Assembly: GCA_963708325.1 (NCBI GenBank)
Contig: OY970203.1
Location: 1,054,001 to 1,118,000, forward strand
Source of the DNA: G963708325 sp963708325
Lineage (GTDB): Bacteria > Actinomycetota > Thermoleophilia > Solirubrobacterales > 70-9
Length of the DNA stretch: 64,000 nt
Direction: 5' to 3'
Both the position numbers and the translations under genes were made by a program. Under the pieces are notes generated by a model. It did no database searches. It had not been told where the DNA came from and was given only the letters and a program-made list of their open reading frames with translations. Shown piece after piece: positions 43,489-51,971 of the stretch. The first letter of the stretch is position 1. Each line of letters begins with the position of its first letter.

Positions 43489-44739
43489 TTATCTGCTGCT
43501 CGGCGCTCGTTCGGACGCGCGACCTTCCACGGCCTGCCTGAGGTTCTCGTCGATCGCGGCGAGGAAGTCCTGCGTGTTGAGGAATTCCTGGTCTTCGCCG
43601 ACGAGCAGCGCCAGGTCCTTGGTCATCTTCCCCTCCTCGACCGTGGCGACGCACACCCGCTCGAGCGTCTGCGCGAACTCGCCCACCTCCGGGGTCTCGT
43701 CCATGCGTCCGCGGGCGGCCAGGGCACGGGTCCAGGCGAAGATCGAGGCGATCGGGTTGGTCGAGGTCGGCTTGCCCTGCTGGTGCTGGCGGAAGTGGCG
43801 GGTGACCGTGCCGTGCGCCGCCTCCGCCTCCACGGTCTTGCCGTCGGGTGTCATCAGCACGCTGGTCATCAGGCCCAGCGACCCGAACCCCTGCGCCACG
43901 GTATCGGACTGGACGTCGCCGTCGTAGTTCTTACAGGCCCAGACGTAGCCCCCCTCCCACTTCAGGGCGGCGGCGACCATGTCGTCGATCAGGCGGTGCT
44001 CGTAGGTGATGTCGTGAGCCTGGAACTGGTCCGCGAATTCGGCGTCGAAGACCTCTTGGAAGAGGTCCTTGAAGCGCCCGTCGTAGGTCTTGAGGATCGT
44101 GTTCTTGGTCGACATGTAGACGGGGTAGCCGCGCTCCAGCCCGTACCGGAACGATGCCCGCGCGAAGTCCCGGATCGAGTCGTCGAGGTTGTACATCGCC
44201 ATCGCCACGCCGCCGCCCGCTGGGAAGTCGAAGACCTCCAGCTCGGTTGGCTCGGAGCCGTCGTGAGGGACGAAGCTCAGCATCAGCTTGCCGTCGCCCG
44301 GGATCCGGGTGTCGGTGGCGCGGTACTGGTCGCCGAAGGCGTGGCGGCCGATCACGATCGGCTTGGTCCAGCCGGGGACGAGCCGGGGGACGTTCGAGAT
44401 CACGATCGGCTCGCGGAAGATGACGCCGCCGAGGATGTTGCGGATCGTGCCGTTCGGCGACGGGTACATGCGCTTCAGCCCGAACTCCTTCACCCGCGCC
44501 TCGTCCGGGGTGATCGTCGCGCACTTGACGCCCACCCCGTGCTGCTTGATCGCGTTGGCCGCGTCCACGGTGATCGCATCGTCGGACGCGTCGCGGCTCT
44601 CGATCCCGAGGTCGAAGTAGACGAGCTCGACGTCGAGGTAGGGCAGGATCAGCTGCTCCTTGATGAACGCCCAGATGATCCGGGTCATCTCGTCGCCGTC
44701 GAGCTCGACGATCGGGTTTGCGACCTTGATCTTGTCCAT
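43489..44739 (-). CDS. icd: NADP-dependent isocitrate dehydrogenase, homodimeric eukaryotic-like type
   Basis: Isocitrate to 2-oxoglutarate and CO2. 416 aa. VELDGDEMTRIIW near residue 12, SPNGTIRN near 95, KPIVIGRHAFGDQYRATD near 125, YEHRLIDDMVA near 248, KNYDGDVQSD near 270 and EAAHGTVTRH near 308. These are typical of the type II NADP-IDH. It is upstream of, and codirectional with, the type 1 malate dehydrogenase. A TAGCAT sequence lies about 16 nt before the ATG. Confidence 0.95.
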   Translation of the reverse strand: MDKIKVANPIVELDGDEMTRIIWAFIKEQLILPYLDVELVYFDLGIESRDASDDAITVDAANAIKQHGVGVKCATITPDEARVKEFGLKRMYPSPNGTIRNILGGVIFREPIVISNVPRLVPGWTKPIVIGRHAFGDQYRATDTRIPGDGKLMLSFVPHDGSEPTELEVFDFPAGGGVAMAMYNLDDSIRDFARASFRYGLERGYPVYMSTKNTILKTYDGRFKDLFQEVFDAEFADQFQAHDITYEHRLIDDMVAAALKWEGGYVWACKNYDGDVQSDTVAQGFGSLGLMTSVLMTPDGKTVEAEAAHGTVTRHFRQHQQGKPTSTNPIASIFAWTRALAARGRMDETPEVGEFAQTLERVCVATVEEGKMTKDLALLVGEDQEFLNTQDFLAAIDENLRQAVEGRASERAPSSR

Positions 44740-44823
44740 GCCGGCGGGCGGCGATGCTATCGGCTGCCGGGGGGCAACCGTGCGCGCGCAGAGCGGCATC
44801 CTCCCCGCAGCCGCGGAGCCGCA

Positions 44824-44829
44824 TACCAT
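44824..44829 (+). promoter_or_regulatory. -10-like hexamer of the aidB-like gene
   Basis: TACCAT, 6 nt before the GTG; no Shine-Dalgarno. Confidence 0.45.
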
Positions 44830-44835
44830 TGTGGT

Positions 44836-46509
44836 GTGGCGACGACCGAGAGCAGCGCCGGCGGGCAAACACACGAGGTGTTCAACCAGCCTCCACCGCT
44901 TCAGGACTACAACGTCTTCGAGCAGGATCGGGCGCTTGTCGAGGCGCTCGACCGCGAGGGTGGCGACTGGGCCGCCGACCGGGTCAGCGAGGTCGGTGCG
45001 ATCGCCGGACAGGAGCGCGCCCAGCGCTGGGGCGTCGAGGCCAACCAGAACCCGCCGAGGCTGCGCACCCACGACCGCTTCGGCAACCGGATCGACGAGG
45101 TCGATTTCCACCCGGCCTGGCACGAGCTGATGCGGTTCGGCGTCTCGCACGGCCTCCACGCTCTGCCGTGGCGCGAGCCGGTACCCGGCGCGCACGTCGC
45201 GCGGGCGGCGATGTTCTCCTGCGCATCGGTGGCGGACGCCGGATTCGGCTGCCCGATCTCGATGACGAACGCCGTGATCCCCAGCATCCGCAAGCAGCCG
45301 GAGATCGCGGCCGAGTGGGAGCCCCGCTTTCTCTCGCTCGAGTACGACGGCGAGCGCCTTGTCCCCGCGCCCGACAAAAAGGGGGCGCTGTGCGGGATGG
45401 CGATGACCGAGAAGCAGGGGGGCTCCGACGTTCGCGCCAACACCACAGTCGCTCGGCCCCTGAACGGCGGCGGCCCCGGTGGCGAGTACGAGATCACCGG
45501 CCACAAGTGGTTCTGTTCGGCGCCGATGTGCGACGCCTTCCTGGTTTTGGCCCAGGCCGACGGCGGCCTGTCCTGCTTCCTGCTGCCCCGCTTCACCCCC
45601 GACGGCGAGCGCAACGGCTTCCACATCCAGCGGCTCAAGGACAAGCTCGGCAACCGCTCCAACGCCTCCAGTGAGGTCGAGTTCCGCGCCGCCTGGGCGC
45701 GGATGGTCGGCGAGGAGGGGCGCGGCGTGCCGACGATCATCGAGATGGTCAATCACACCCGGCTCGACTGCGCAATCGGCTCGATGACCGGGATGCGGGT
45801 CGGGGTCGCCCAGGCCACGCACCACGCCGCTCACCGCTCCGCCTTCGGCAAGCTGCTCGCCGACCAGCCGCTGATGCAGAACGTGCTCGCCGACCTCTGC
45901 GTCGAGTCGGAGGCGACCACGGTCTCGGTGATGCGGCTGGCCCGCTCCTACGACGAGGCGGCGGGCGGCGACGAGACCGCGATCGAGTTTCGCCGCCTCG
46001 CCAACGCCGTGCTCAAGTACTGGACTTGCAAGCGCGCCCCCTGGCACGCGGTCGAGGCGCTCGAATGCCTCGGCGGAAACGGCTACGTCGAGGACTCCGG
46101 GATGCCGCGCCTGTTCCGCGAGAGCCCGCTGCAGTCGATCTGGGAGGGCGCGGGCAACGTCCAGTGCCTGGACGTCCTGAGAGCGATGGCAAAACATCCC
46201 GACGCCGTCGAAGCGTTCGCCAACGAGGTCGGCGAGGGCGCCGTCGCCGAGCCGCGACTGGACGCTTACGGCGCCAAGCTGCGCGACGAGCTGTCGGATC
46301 TCGATGCGATCGAATCCCGCGCCCGCCGTGTCGTCGAACGGATGGCGCTCGCCCTCCAGGGCTCCCTGCTGGTCCGCTTCGGCGACCCGGCGGTGGCCGA
46401 CGCCTTCTGCGCCTCACGGCTGGAGGGCGACTGGGGTCAGGCGTTCGGGACGCTGCCCGCCGGCACCGACTTCGCCGGCATCATCGAGCGTCACACGCCG
46501 CGGATCTAG
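44836..46509 (+). CDS. aidB: AidB-like acyl-CoA dehydrogenase
   Basis: 557 aa, longer than ordinary acyl-CoA dehydrogenases and like AidB. Shared AidB-type segments: MTEKQGGSDVRANTT near 186, GHKWFCSAPMCDAFLVLAQ near 222, RLKDKLGNRSNASSEVEF near 268 and a C-terminal helical domain with ECLGGNGYVED near 412. FAD-dependent. In E. coli AidB is an alkylation-response protein that binds DNA; no Ada gene is nearby, so a dehydrogenase role in acyl-CoA metabolism is also possible. GTG start, divergent from icd. Confidence 0.88.
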   Translation: MATTESSAGGQTHEVFNQPPPLQDYNVFEQDRALVEALDREGGDWAADRVSEVGAIAGQERAQRWGVEANQNPPRLRTHDRFGNRIDEVDFHPAWHELMRFGVSHGLHALPWREPVPGAHVARAAMFSCASVADAGFGCPISMTNAVIPSIRKQPEIAAEWEPRFLSLEYDGERLVPAPDKKGALCGMAMTEKQGGSDVRANTTVARPLNGGGPGGEYEITGHKWFCSAPMCDAFLVLAQADGGLSCFLLPRFTPDGERNGFHIQRLKDKLGNRSNASSEVEFRAAWARMVGEEGRGVPTIIEMVNHTRLDCAIGSMTGMRVGVAQATHHAAHRSAFGKLLADQPLMQNVLADLCVESEATTVSVMRLARSYDEAAGGDETAIEFRRLANAVLKYWTCKRAPWHAVEALECLGGNGYVEDSGMPRLFRESPLQSIWEGAGNVQCLDVLRAMAKHPDAVEAFANEVGEGAVAEPRLDAYGAKLRDELSDLDAIESRARRVVERMALALQGSLLVRFGDPAVADAFCASRLEGDWGQAFGTLPAGTDFAGIIERHTPRI

Positions 46510-46589
46510 GCTCAGCCGCCGAGCAGGCTCGCGATCGCGAACCCATCCCTGGCCTGCACGGCCGCGAGCTTGACCGGACCCGGCCGGGT

Positions 46590-47819
46590 TCAGTCCAGCC
46601 AGCGCTCGTCGAGGTGGTGGATAACCGCCTCGGACAGCCGGATCGCGTCGGCCAGCGTGTCGTAGTCGACGTTCTCGGGGACGTCGGTCGGCCAGTGGTA
46701 GTTGGCCGGCTGCTTGAGGTCGGTGCAGGAGGCGAGCACGGCGGTCGGATAGCCGGCCGCCAGCGCCTCCAGGCCGTCGGTGCCGTTGCGCAGGCGCAGG
46801 TTCGGGTAGAGCCAGATCCCCATCTGCTCGGCGAGGCCATCGACCAGCGCGAGGGCGGCGGGCGGGTACTCGTGCATCCTCAGAAAGCCCTCGCCGCGCA
46901 GAACGTTCAGGTGCGGCGAGCCGACCGTTTCGACGCAGAGGAAAAATGTGCCGTCGGTGGGCAGCTCCGCGAAGTGGCGATCGCCGAACGCCTTCATCCC
47001 CTCGCTGAACGACTCCTCGGATCCTGTCGAGAGCAGGACGACGCGCAGGTTGGCGGTCGGCTGCTCGGCCAGCGCCCGGGCGATTGCCAGCAGCAGGACG
47101 ACCGCGGTGCCGTTGTCGTTGGCGCCCGGCACCGCCTCGCGGCTGCCGATGTCGGCCATCGCCGCGACGGTCCCGGCGCCGATCAGGACGCCGAGCCGGG
47201 CCAGCGTGCGGCTGCCGGAGAGCGCGCCCGCCGCGGCCAGGACCGGGCCGCCGATGACGGGCGCCATCAGCGGCGGGCTGGTGTTGTTGCCCTCGATCAG
47301 CCCGAGTCGGTCGGCGATCAGGGGAAGCGCCGGGTGGAAGACCAGGCCGGCATGCGCGGTGTCGTGGTGGGCGACCAGCACCACCGTGTGCTCGGCGTCG
47401 GGCGGCCCGATCTCGCAGACGACGTTGTGCGTCTGGCGCCGCGGCAGCAGCCTGCGCAGGGTGCGCCTCCGCGGCGGGAAGTCGTCGGCGATCGCCGCAG
47501 CCCCGGCGGCGCCCAGGGCGGCGCCGAGCAGGCGATGCCCGCGCAGGGCGGCGAGCCCCGCCAGCGCGCCTGCCGCCGCGCCCACGCCCAGCGGCCACCA
47601 GTAGGTTCCGTGGGCGGGCTCCTCCTCGATCCGCGCGGCAGCGCCGTGCTCGGTCAACCGGCCGGCGATCCACTCCGCGGCCTCGCGCTCCCCGGCCGAC
47701 GCCGAGGGGCGGTGGATCGAGGACAGCTCCTCCAGCTCGGCCCGCAGCCAGGCGCGGTCGGTCCACGCGTTCTCCGCGCGCTCGCCGACGCTCGAGCTTG
47801 CGGCTGATTCCGGCCCCAT
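46590..47819 (-). CDS. M28-family zinc peptidase with membrane segments
   Basis: 409 aa. Metal ligands in order: His/Asp in VAHHDTAHAG near 148, Asp in GANDNGTAVV near 222, Glu-Glu in TGSEESFSEG near 255, CVETVG near 285 and a late His in NYHWPTDVPENVD near 375. Two hydrophobic stretches (about 55-95 and 165-210) lie before and inside the catalytic core, so it is probably membrane-bound. Aminopeptidase-like; substrate unknown. Divergent from the M50 protease with a 27-bp gap. Confidence 0.82.
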   Translation of the reverse strand: MGPESAASSSVGERAENAWTDRAWLRAELEELSSIHRPSASAGEREAAEWIAGRLTEHGAAARIEEEPAHGTYWWPLGVGAAAGALAGLAALRGHRLLGAALGAAGAAAIADDFPPRRRTLRRLLPRRQTHNVVCEIGPPDAEHTVVLVAHHDTAHAGLVFHPALPLIADRLGLIEGNNTSPPLMAPVIGGPVLAAAGALSGSRTLARLGVLIGAGTVAAMADIGSREAVPGANDNGTAVVLLLAIARALAEQPTANLRVVLLSTGSEESFSEGMKAFGDRHFAELPTDGTFFLCVETVGSPHLNVLRGEGFLRMHEYPPAALALVDGLAEQMGIWLYPNLRLRNGTDGLEALAAGYPTAVLASCTDLKQPANYHWPTDVPENVDYDTLADAIRLSEAVIHHLDERWLD

Positions 47820-47834
47820 GCGAGCGCGCCAGGC

Positions 47835-47840
47835 TACAGT
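47835..47840 (+). promoter_or_regulatory. -10-like hexamer of the M50 gene
   Basis: TACAGT, 6 nt before the ATG, in the 27-bp divergent gap. Confidence 0.45.
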
Positions 47841-47846
47841 GGAAGC

Positions 47847-49034
47847 ATGTTCGGAGGCGGCTCGATCACCCTCTTTCGCGTCCGCGGCATCCGCATCGGC
47901 GTCGACTACTCGTGGTTCGTCGTCCTCTTCCTGGTGATCATCTGGGTGTCGAGCTTCTACAAGGGGATCCTGAACACGGACAGCTCCACGCTCCCCTACC
48001 TCCTCGCCGTCGCCAGCGCCCTGCTGTTCTTCACCTCGATCGTCCTGCACGAGCTCGGGCACGCCTTCGTCGCCAACCGCAACGGCGTCCCGATCTCCCA
48101 GATCAACCTGTGGATGTTCGGCGGCGTGGCGCGGATGACCCGCGACTCGGACTCCGCCTCGACCGAGTTCAAGATCGCCGTGGCGGGCCCGCTGGTCACG
48201 CTCGCGATCATCGTCGCCGGCGCCCTGATCGGCACCGCGCTGGCCGGCTCCCACGCCTTCTTGCAGGCGATGCGGGTGGAGAAGTCGGCCGACACCTCGG
48301 GGATCGTCGCCCTGATCGCCTGGCTGACCTCGATCAATGCGCTCGTCCTCGTCTTCAACCTGATCCCCGCCTTCCCCCTCGACGGCGGCCGGATCGCCCG
48401 GGCGATCGCCTGGTGGCGGACCGGCGATCGCAACAGCGCCACCCGCTTCGCCGCCGGCCTCGGCCAGGCGTTCGCCTACCTGTTCATCGGCGTCGGTCTC
48501 GCCCTCCTGTTCGGACTCTTTCCCGGCCAACAGCGAAGTGACCCGATCGGGGGCATCTGGCTGGCGGTGATCGGGTTCATCCTCGCCCAGTCGGCGCGGG
48601 CGGCGACCGTACAGACCGCGCTGACCAGCAAGATCGAGGGGATCGCGGTGCGCGACGTGATGGATCGCGAGCCGGTGGCGATTCCCCAGGACCTCAGCGT
48701 CGAGCAGGCGCTCGACGAGTACTTCCTGCGCTACCGCTGGCCCTGGTTCCCGGTCGTCGACGCCGCCCATCGCTTTCGCGGCCTGCTGGAGCGGACCGCG
48801 GCCGACGCCGTGCCCGAGGTGGAGCGCGCCTCGGCGCGCGTCTTCGACCTCACCGACACGGCGAGCGAGGGGACGATGCGGGTCTCCGAGGACGCGCCGC
48901 TCGAGTCGCTGCTCTCCAACGAGGCGCTGCGTACGCTGGGGGCGCTGATGGCGGTGGACACCGACGGGCGGCTGAGCGGCGTGGTGACGATCGAGCAGGT
49001 CGGCCGGGCGGTCAAGGGCGCGCTCTCGGGCTAG
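47847..49034 (+). CDS. Site-2 protease-like zinc metalloprotease (M50) with CBS domains
   Basis: 395 aa intramembrane protease. Five or six helices; HELGH at residues 68-72 on a helix, and the second zinc motif NLIPAFPLDGGR near 172-183 (LDG in place of the classic NPDG). Residues about 255-390 are a CBS pair (DVMDREPVAIPQDLSV and the later LGALMAVDTDGRLSGVV). CBS-type S2Ps are thought to be adenylate-regulated. Substrate unknown. Leaderless-type start. Confidence 0.92.
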   Translation: MFGGGSITLFRVRGIRIGVDYSWFVVLFLVIIWVSSFYKGILNTDSSTLPYLLAVASALLFFTSIVLHELGHAFVANRNGVPISQINLWMFGGVARMTRDSDSASTEFKIAVAGPLVTLAIIVAGALIGTALAGSHAFLQAMRVEKSADTSGIVALIAWLTSINALVLVFNLIPAFPLDGGRIARAIAWWRTGDRNSATRFAAGLGQAFAYLFIGVGLALLFGLFPGQQRSDPIGGIWLAVIGFILAQSARAATVQTALTSKIEGIAVRDVMDREPVAIPQDLSVEQALDEYFLRYRWPWFPVVDAAHRFRGLLERTAADAVPEVERASARVFDLTDTASEGTMRVSEDAPLESLLSNEALRTLGALMAVDTDGRLSGVVTIEQVGRAVKGALSG

Positions 49035-49100
49035 GTGTCCGGCGCGGTCGGGTCCGGCGCGGGCGCCGGTTGCCTCGGCGGGCAACCGGGTCCGCCGTTA

Positions 49101-49106
49101 TAGGAT
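49101..49106 (+). promoter_or_regulatory. -10-like hexamer of the sdh operon
   Basis: TAGGAT (within TTATAGGAT), 9 nt before the sdhA ATG; no Shine-Dalgarno. Confidence 0.5.
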
Positions 49107-49115
49107 CGCGCTCCT

Positions 49116-50804
49116 ATGCCCACGCACGACGTACTCGTGATCGGAGCCGGCCTCGCGGGTCAGCGGGCCGCCCTGGCGGCGGCCGAGCAGGGCGTCTCGG
49201 TTGGGATCGTGAGCAAGGTGCACCCGGTGCGGTCGCACTCCAACGCCGCCCAGGGCGGGATCAACGCCGCCCTGCAGGAGGACGACACCTGGGAGTCGCA
49301 CGCGTTCGACACCGTCAAGGGATCCGACTACCTCGCCGACCAGGACGCGGTCGAGATCATGTGCCGCGAGGCACCCGAGGAGCTGCTCCACCTCGAGCAC
49401 CTCGGCGTCACCTTCCACCGCAACGAGGAGGGCCGGCTCGGCACCCGCGCCTTCGGCGGGGCATCCGCGGCCCGGACCTACTACGTCGCCGACATCACCG
49501 GCCAGGCGATCATGCACGTGCTCTACGAGCAGCTGATGAAGTACGCCGACCGGATCGACCGCTACGAGGAGTGGTTCACCACGGCGCTGGCGCTGGACGA
49601 CTCCGGCGAGTGCGTCGGCTGCGTCACCCGCAACGTGCTCGACGGCACGATGGAGCTGTTCTCGGCCAAGGCGGTGATCCTCGCGACCGGCGGCAACGGC
49701 CAGCTCTTCCGGCCGACGACCAACGCCCTGATCTGCACCGGCGACGGGATCGCGATGGCCTACCGCGCCGGCGCCACGCTGATGGACATGGAGATGATCC
49801 AGTACCACCCGACGACGCTGGCCGGCAAGGGCTTTCTGATCACCGAGGGGGCTCGCGGCGAGGGTGCCCACCTGCTCAACGCGCAGGGCGAGCGCTTCAT
49901 GGAGAAATACGCCCCCAACAAGATGGAGCTGGCGTCGCGCGACGTCGTCAGCCGCGCCGAGCAGACCGAGATCAACGAGGGCCGCGGCTTTCCCGACGGG
50001 ACCGTGGCACTCGACATCACCGTCGTCCCGCGCAAGCGCGTGCACGAGGCGCTGCGCGAGATCGTGCTCGTCGGGCGCGACTTCGCCGGCGTCGACATCA
50101 CCCGCGAGCCGATCCGGATCAAGCCTGGCAACCACTACACGATGGGCGGCGTCAAGACCGACGTCTGGGGCGAGACCGACGTGCCCGGCGTCTACGCGGC
50201 CGGCGAGGTCGCCTGCGTGTCGGTCCACGGCGGCAACAGGCTGGGTGCGAACAGCCTGCTCGACACGCTGATCTTCGGCCGCCGCGCCGGCGAGCACTCC
50301 GCCAGGCGCGCCCAGCGCATCGAGCACGCCCGCCCCTCGCAGTCGGCTCTCGCCGGCGAGGAGCGCCAGATCGCGGAGATCGTCGGCCGCGAGAGCGGCT
50401 CCGGGCGCCGCGTGTCGGAGATCCGCCGCGAGCTGGGCGAGACGATGGACGGCCACGTCGCGGTGTTCCGCGACGCGAACGGGATCCAGACGGCGCTCGA
50501 CACCGTCAAGCGCCTCCAGGAGGAGGCGGCGAGCGCCTACATCGACGACCGCGGCAGCATCTTCAACCAGGATGTCCTCGGCGCGATCGAGCTGGGCTTC
50601 ATGCTCGACTCCGCCGAGTGCATCTGCGTCGGCGCCCTGCACCGCACCGAGAGCCGCGGCGCCCAGTACCGGACGGACTTCCCGGAGCGAAACGACGACG
50701 AGTGGCTCAAGCACATCGACCTCTCGCGCGACGGCGACGGGCCGCAGATCTCCTACTCCGACGTGACGATCACGCAGTGGCAGCCGCAGGAGCGGACATA
50801 TTGA
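49116..50804 (+). CDS. sdhA: Succinate dehydrogenase flavoprotein subunit
   Basis: Oxidises succinate to fumarate with covalent FAD. 562 aa. FAD-binding VIGAGLAGQRAALAAAEQG at residues 8-26, the FAD-linked His in RSHSNAAQGG near 42, a TGGNGQLF segment near 188, HPTTLAGKG near 230, the active-site region EGARGEGAHLLN near 245 and HTMGG-type NHYTMGGVKTD near 340. It leads sdhB and sdhE. No sdhC or sdhD is encoded beside it. Confidence 0.95.
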   Translation: MPTHDVLVIGAGLAGQRAALAAAEQGVSVGIVSKVHPVRSHSNAAQGGINAALQEDDTWESHAFDTVKGSDYLADQDAVEIMCREAPEELLHLEHLGVTFHRNEEGRLGTRAFGGASAARTYYVADITGQAIMHVLYEQLMKYADRIDRYEEWFTTALALDDSGECVGCVTRNVLDGTMELFSAKAVILATGGNGQLFRPTTNALICTGDGIAMAYRAGATLMDMEMIQYHPTTLAGKGFLITEGARGEGAHLLNAQGERFMEKYAPNKMELASRDVVSRAEQTEINEGRGFPDGTVALDITVVPRKRVHEALREIVLVGRDFAGVDITREPIRIKPGNHYTMGGVKTDVWGETDVPGVYAAGEVACVSVHGGNRLGANSLLDTLIFGRRAGEHSARRAQRIEHARPSQSALAGEERQIAEIVGRESGSGRRVSEIRRELGETMDGHVAVFRDANGIQTALDTVKRLQEEAASAYIDDRGSIFNQDVLGAIELGFMLDSAECICVGALHRTESRGAQYRTDFPERNDDEWLKHIDLSRDGDGPQISYSDVTITQWQPQERTY

Positions 50805-50849
50805 TTCCCGCCGGCGGTCCCCAGTCGCCAGAATCGAGGTAACGCACCG

Positions 50850-51971
50850 ATGCCCACCTACACGCTGAAGGTCCGCCGCTACCAGCCCGAGCCGGCCGAC
50901 GAAGTCCCGTCCGGCCCCTACTGGCAGCAGTTCGAGGTCGAGCTCGACGAGACGCTGAGCGTGCTGGACGGCCTGCTCCAGGCCCGCGACCGCGACGACG
51001 GCTCGCTCAGCGTGCGCTGCTCATGCCGGGCGGCGATCTGCGGCTCCTGCGGGATGAAGATCAACGGCCAGTCCACGCTGGCCTGCAAGACCCAGCTCGG
51101 GGAGGCCCACGCCGCCGCCAACAGGCGCAACGGAAGCTCCACGCCGATCGTCGTCGAGCCGATGGCGAACATGCCCGTCGTCAAGGACCTCGTCACCGAC
51201 ATGGAGTCGACTCACTGGGAGAAGATCCGCCGCGTCACGCCCTGGCTGATCCCCGAGGGCGAGGCCCCGGAGCGAGAGTACGTGGTGCCGCCCGAGTCGA
51301 TGGTGGACGTCACCCAGGCGGTGGCGTGCATCCAGTGCGGCGCCTGCGTCTCGTCGTGCCTGTCGATGGAGGCCGATCCCGACTTCATCGGGCCCGCCGC
51401 GCTGGCCAAGGCCTATCGCTTCGTCGGCGACCCGCGCGACTCCGAGACCCGCGAGCGCCTCCACGACCTCGCCCAGGACCCGCACGGGATCTACGACTGC
51501 ACCCACTGCTTCTCCTGCATCGACGCCTGCCCGAAGGGGGTTGCGCCGATGGACCAGATCATGCGCCTGCGGCGGGCCGCCGGGCACGACCACGACATCG
51601 ACGACGTCAACAACGGCCGTCGCCACGAGCTTGCATTCACGAAGATCATCGAGCGCAAGGGCACGCTGGACGAGTCGCTGTTGCTGCAGGAGTCCTACGC
51701 GCAGGGGATCGGCGGCAAGCTGAAGCCGACGGGGGGCGCGATCAAGGGAATGGTCGGCTCGCTGCCGACGGCGGTGCGCGGGATCAGAACCGGCAAGATG
51801 CGCTCGCTGCCAAAGCTGATCCCGGGTGTCCATCACAAGCTTCCGGGCGACACCCAGCGCCACGTGAAGCGGATCTTTGCCCACGCCGAGGACCACCGCG
51901 TCGAGCTCAACCTCTACATCAAGGGCGAGGGCGGCGAGGAGCCCGAGCCCGACGAGGAGGGCACCCGATGA
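50850..51971 (+). CDS. sdhB: Succinate dehydrogenase iron-sulfur subunit, class E-like, with C-terminal extension
   Basis: 373 aa, well above the usual 235-260. [2Fe-2S] domain: C57, C64, C67 and C79 (CSCRAAICGSCG). First [4Fe-4S]: C160, C163, C166, C170 (CIQCGACVSSC). Third centre: C217-x2-C220-x2-C223-x3-C227 (CTHCFSCIDAC), where classical SdhB has a non-cysteine at the second place and binds [3Fe-4S]. The extra Cys predicts a [4Fe-4S], as in class E (SdhABE) enzymes. The C-terminal ~110 residues are basic and unrecognised. Joined to sdhE by ATGA. Confidence 0.92.
   Translation: MPTYTLKVRRYQPEPADEVPSGPYWQQFEVELDETLSVLDGLLQARDRDDGSLSVRCSCRAAICGSCGMKINGQSTLACKTQLGEAHAAANRRNGSSTPIVVEPMANMPVVKDLVTDMESTHWEKIRRVTPWLIPEGEAPEREYVVPPESMVDVTQAVACIQCGACVSSCLSMEADPDFIGPAALAKAYRFVGDPRDSETRERLHDLAQDPHGIYDCTHCFSCIDACPKGVAPMDQIMRLRRAAGHDHDIDDVNNGRRHELAFTKIIERKGTLDESLLLQESYAQGIGGKLKPTGGAIKGMVGSLPTAVRGIRTGKMRSLPKLIPGVHHKLPGDTQRHVKRIFAHAEDHRVELNLYIKGEGGEEPEPDEEGTR

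Noticed and set aside
43432..44835. Extension of the AidB-like frame across icd
   Set aside because: It is antisense to icd; the AidB similarity begins after GTG 44836, which has a -10 hexamer in front.
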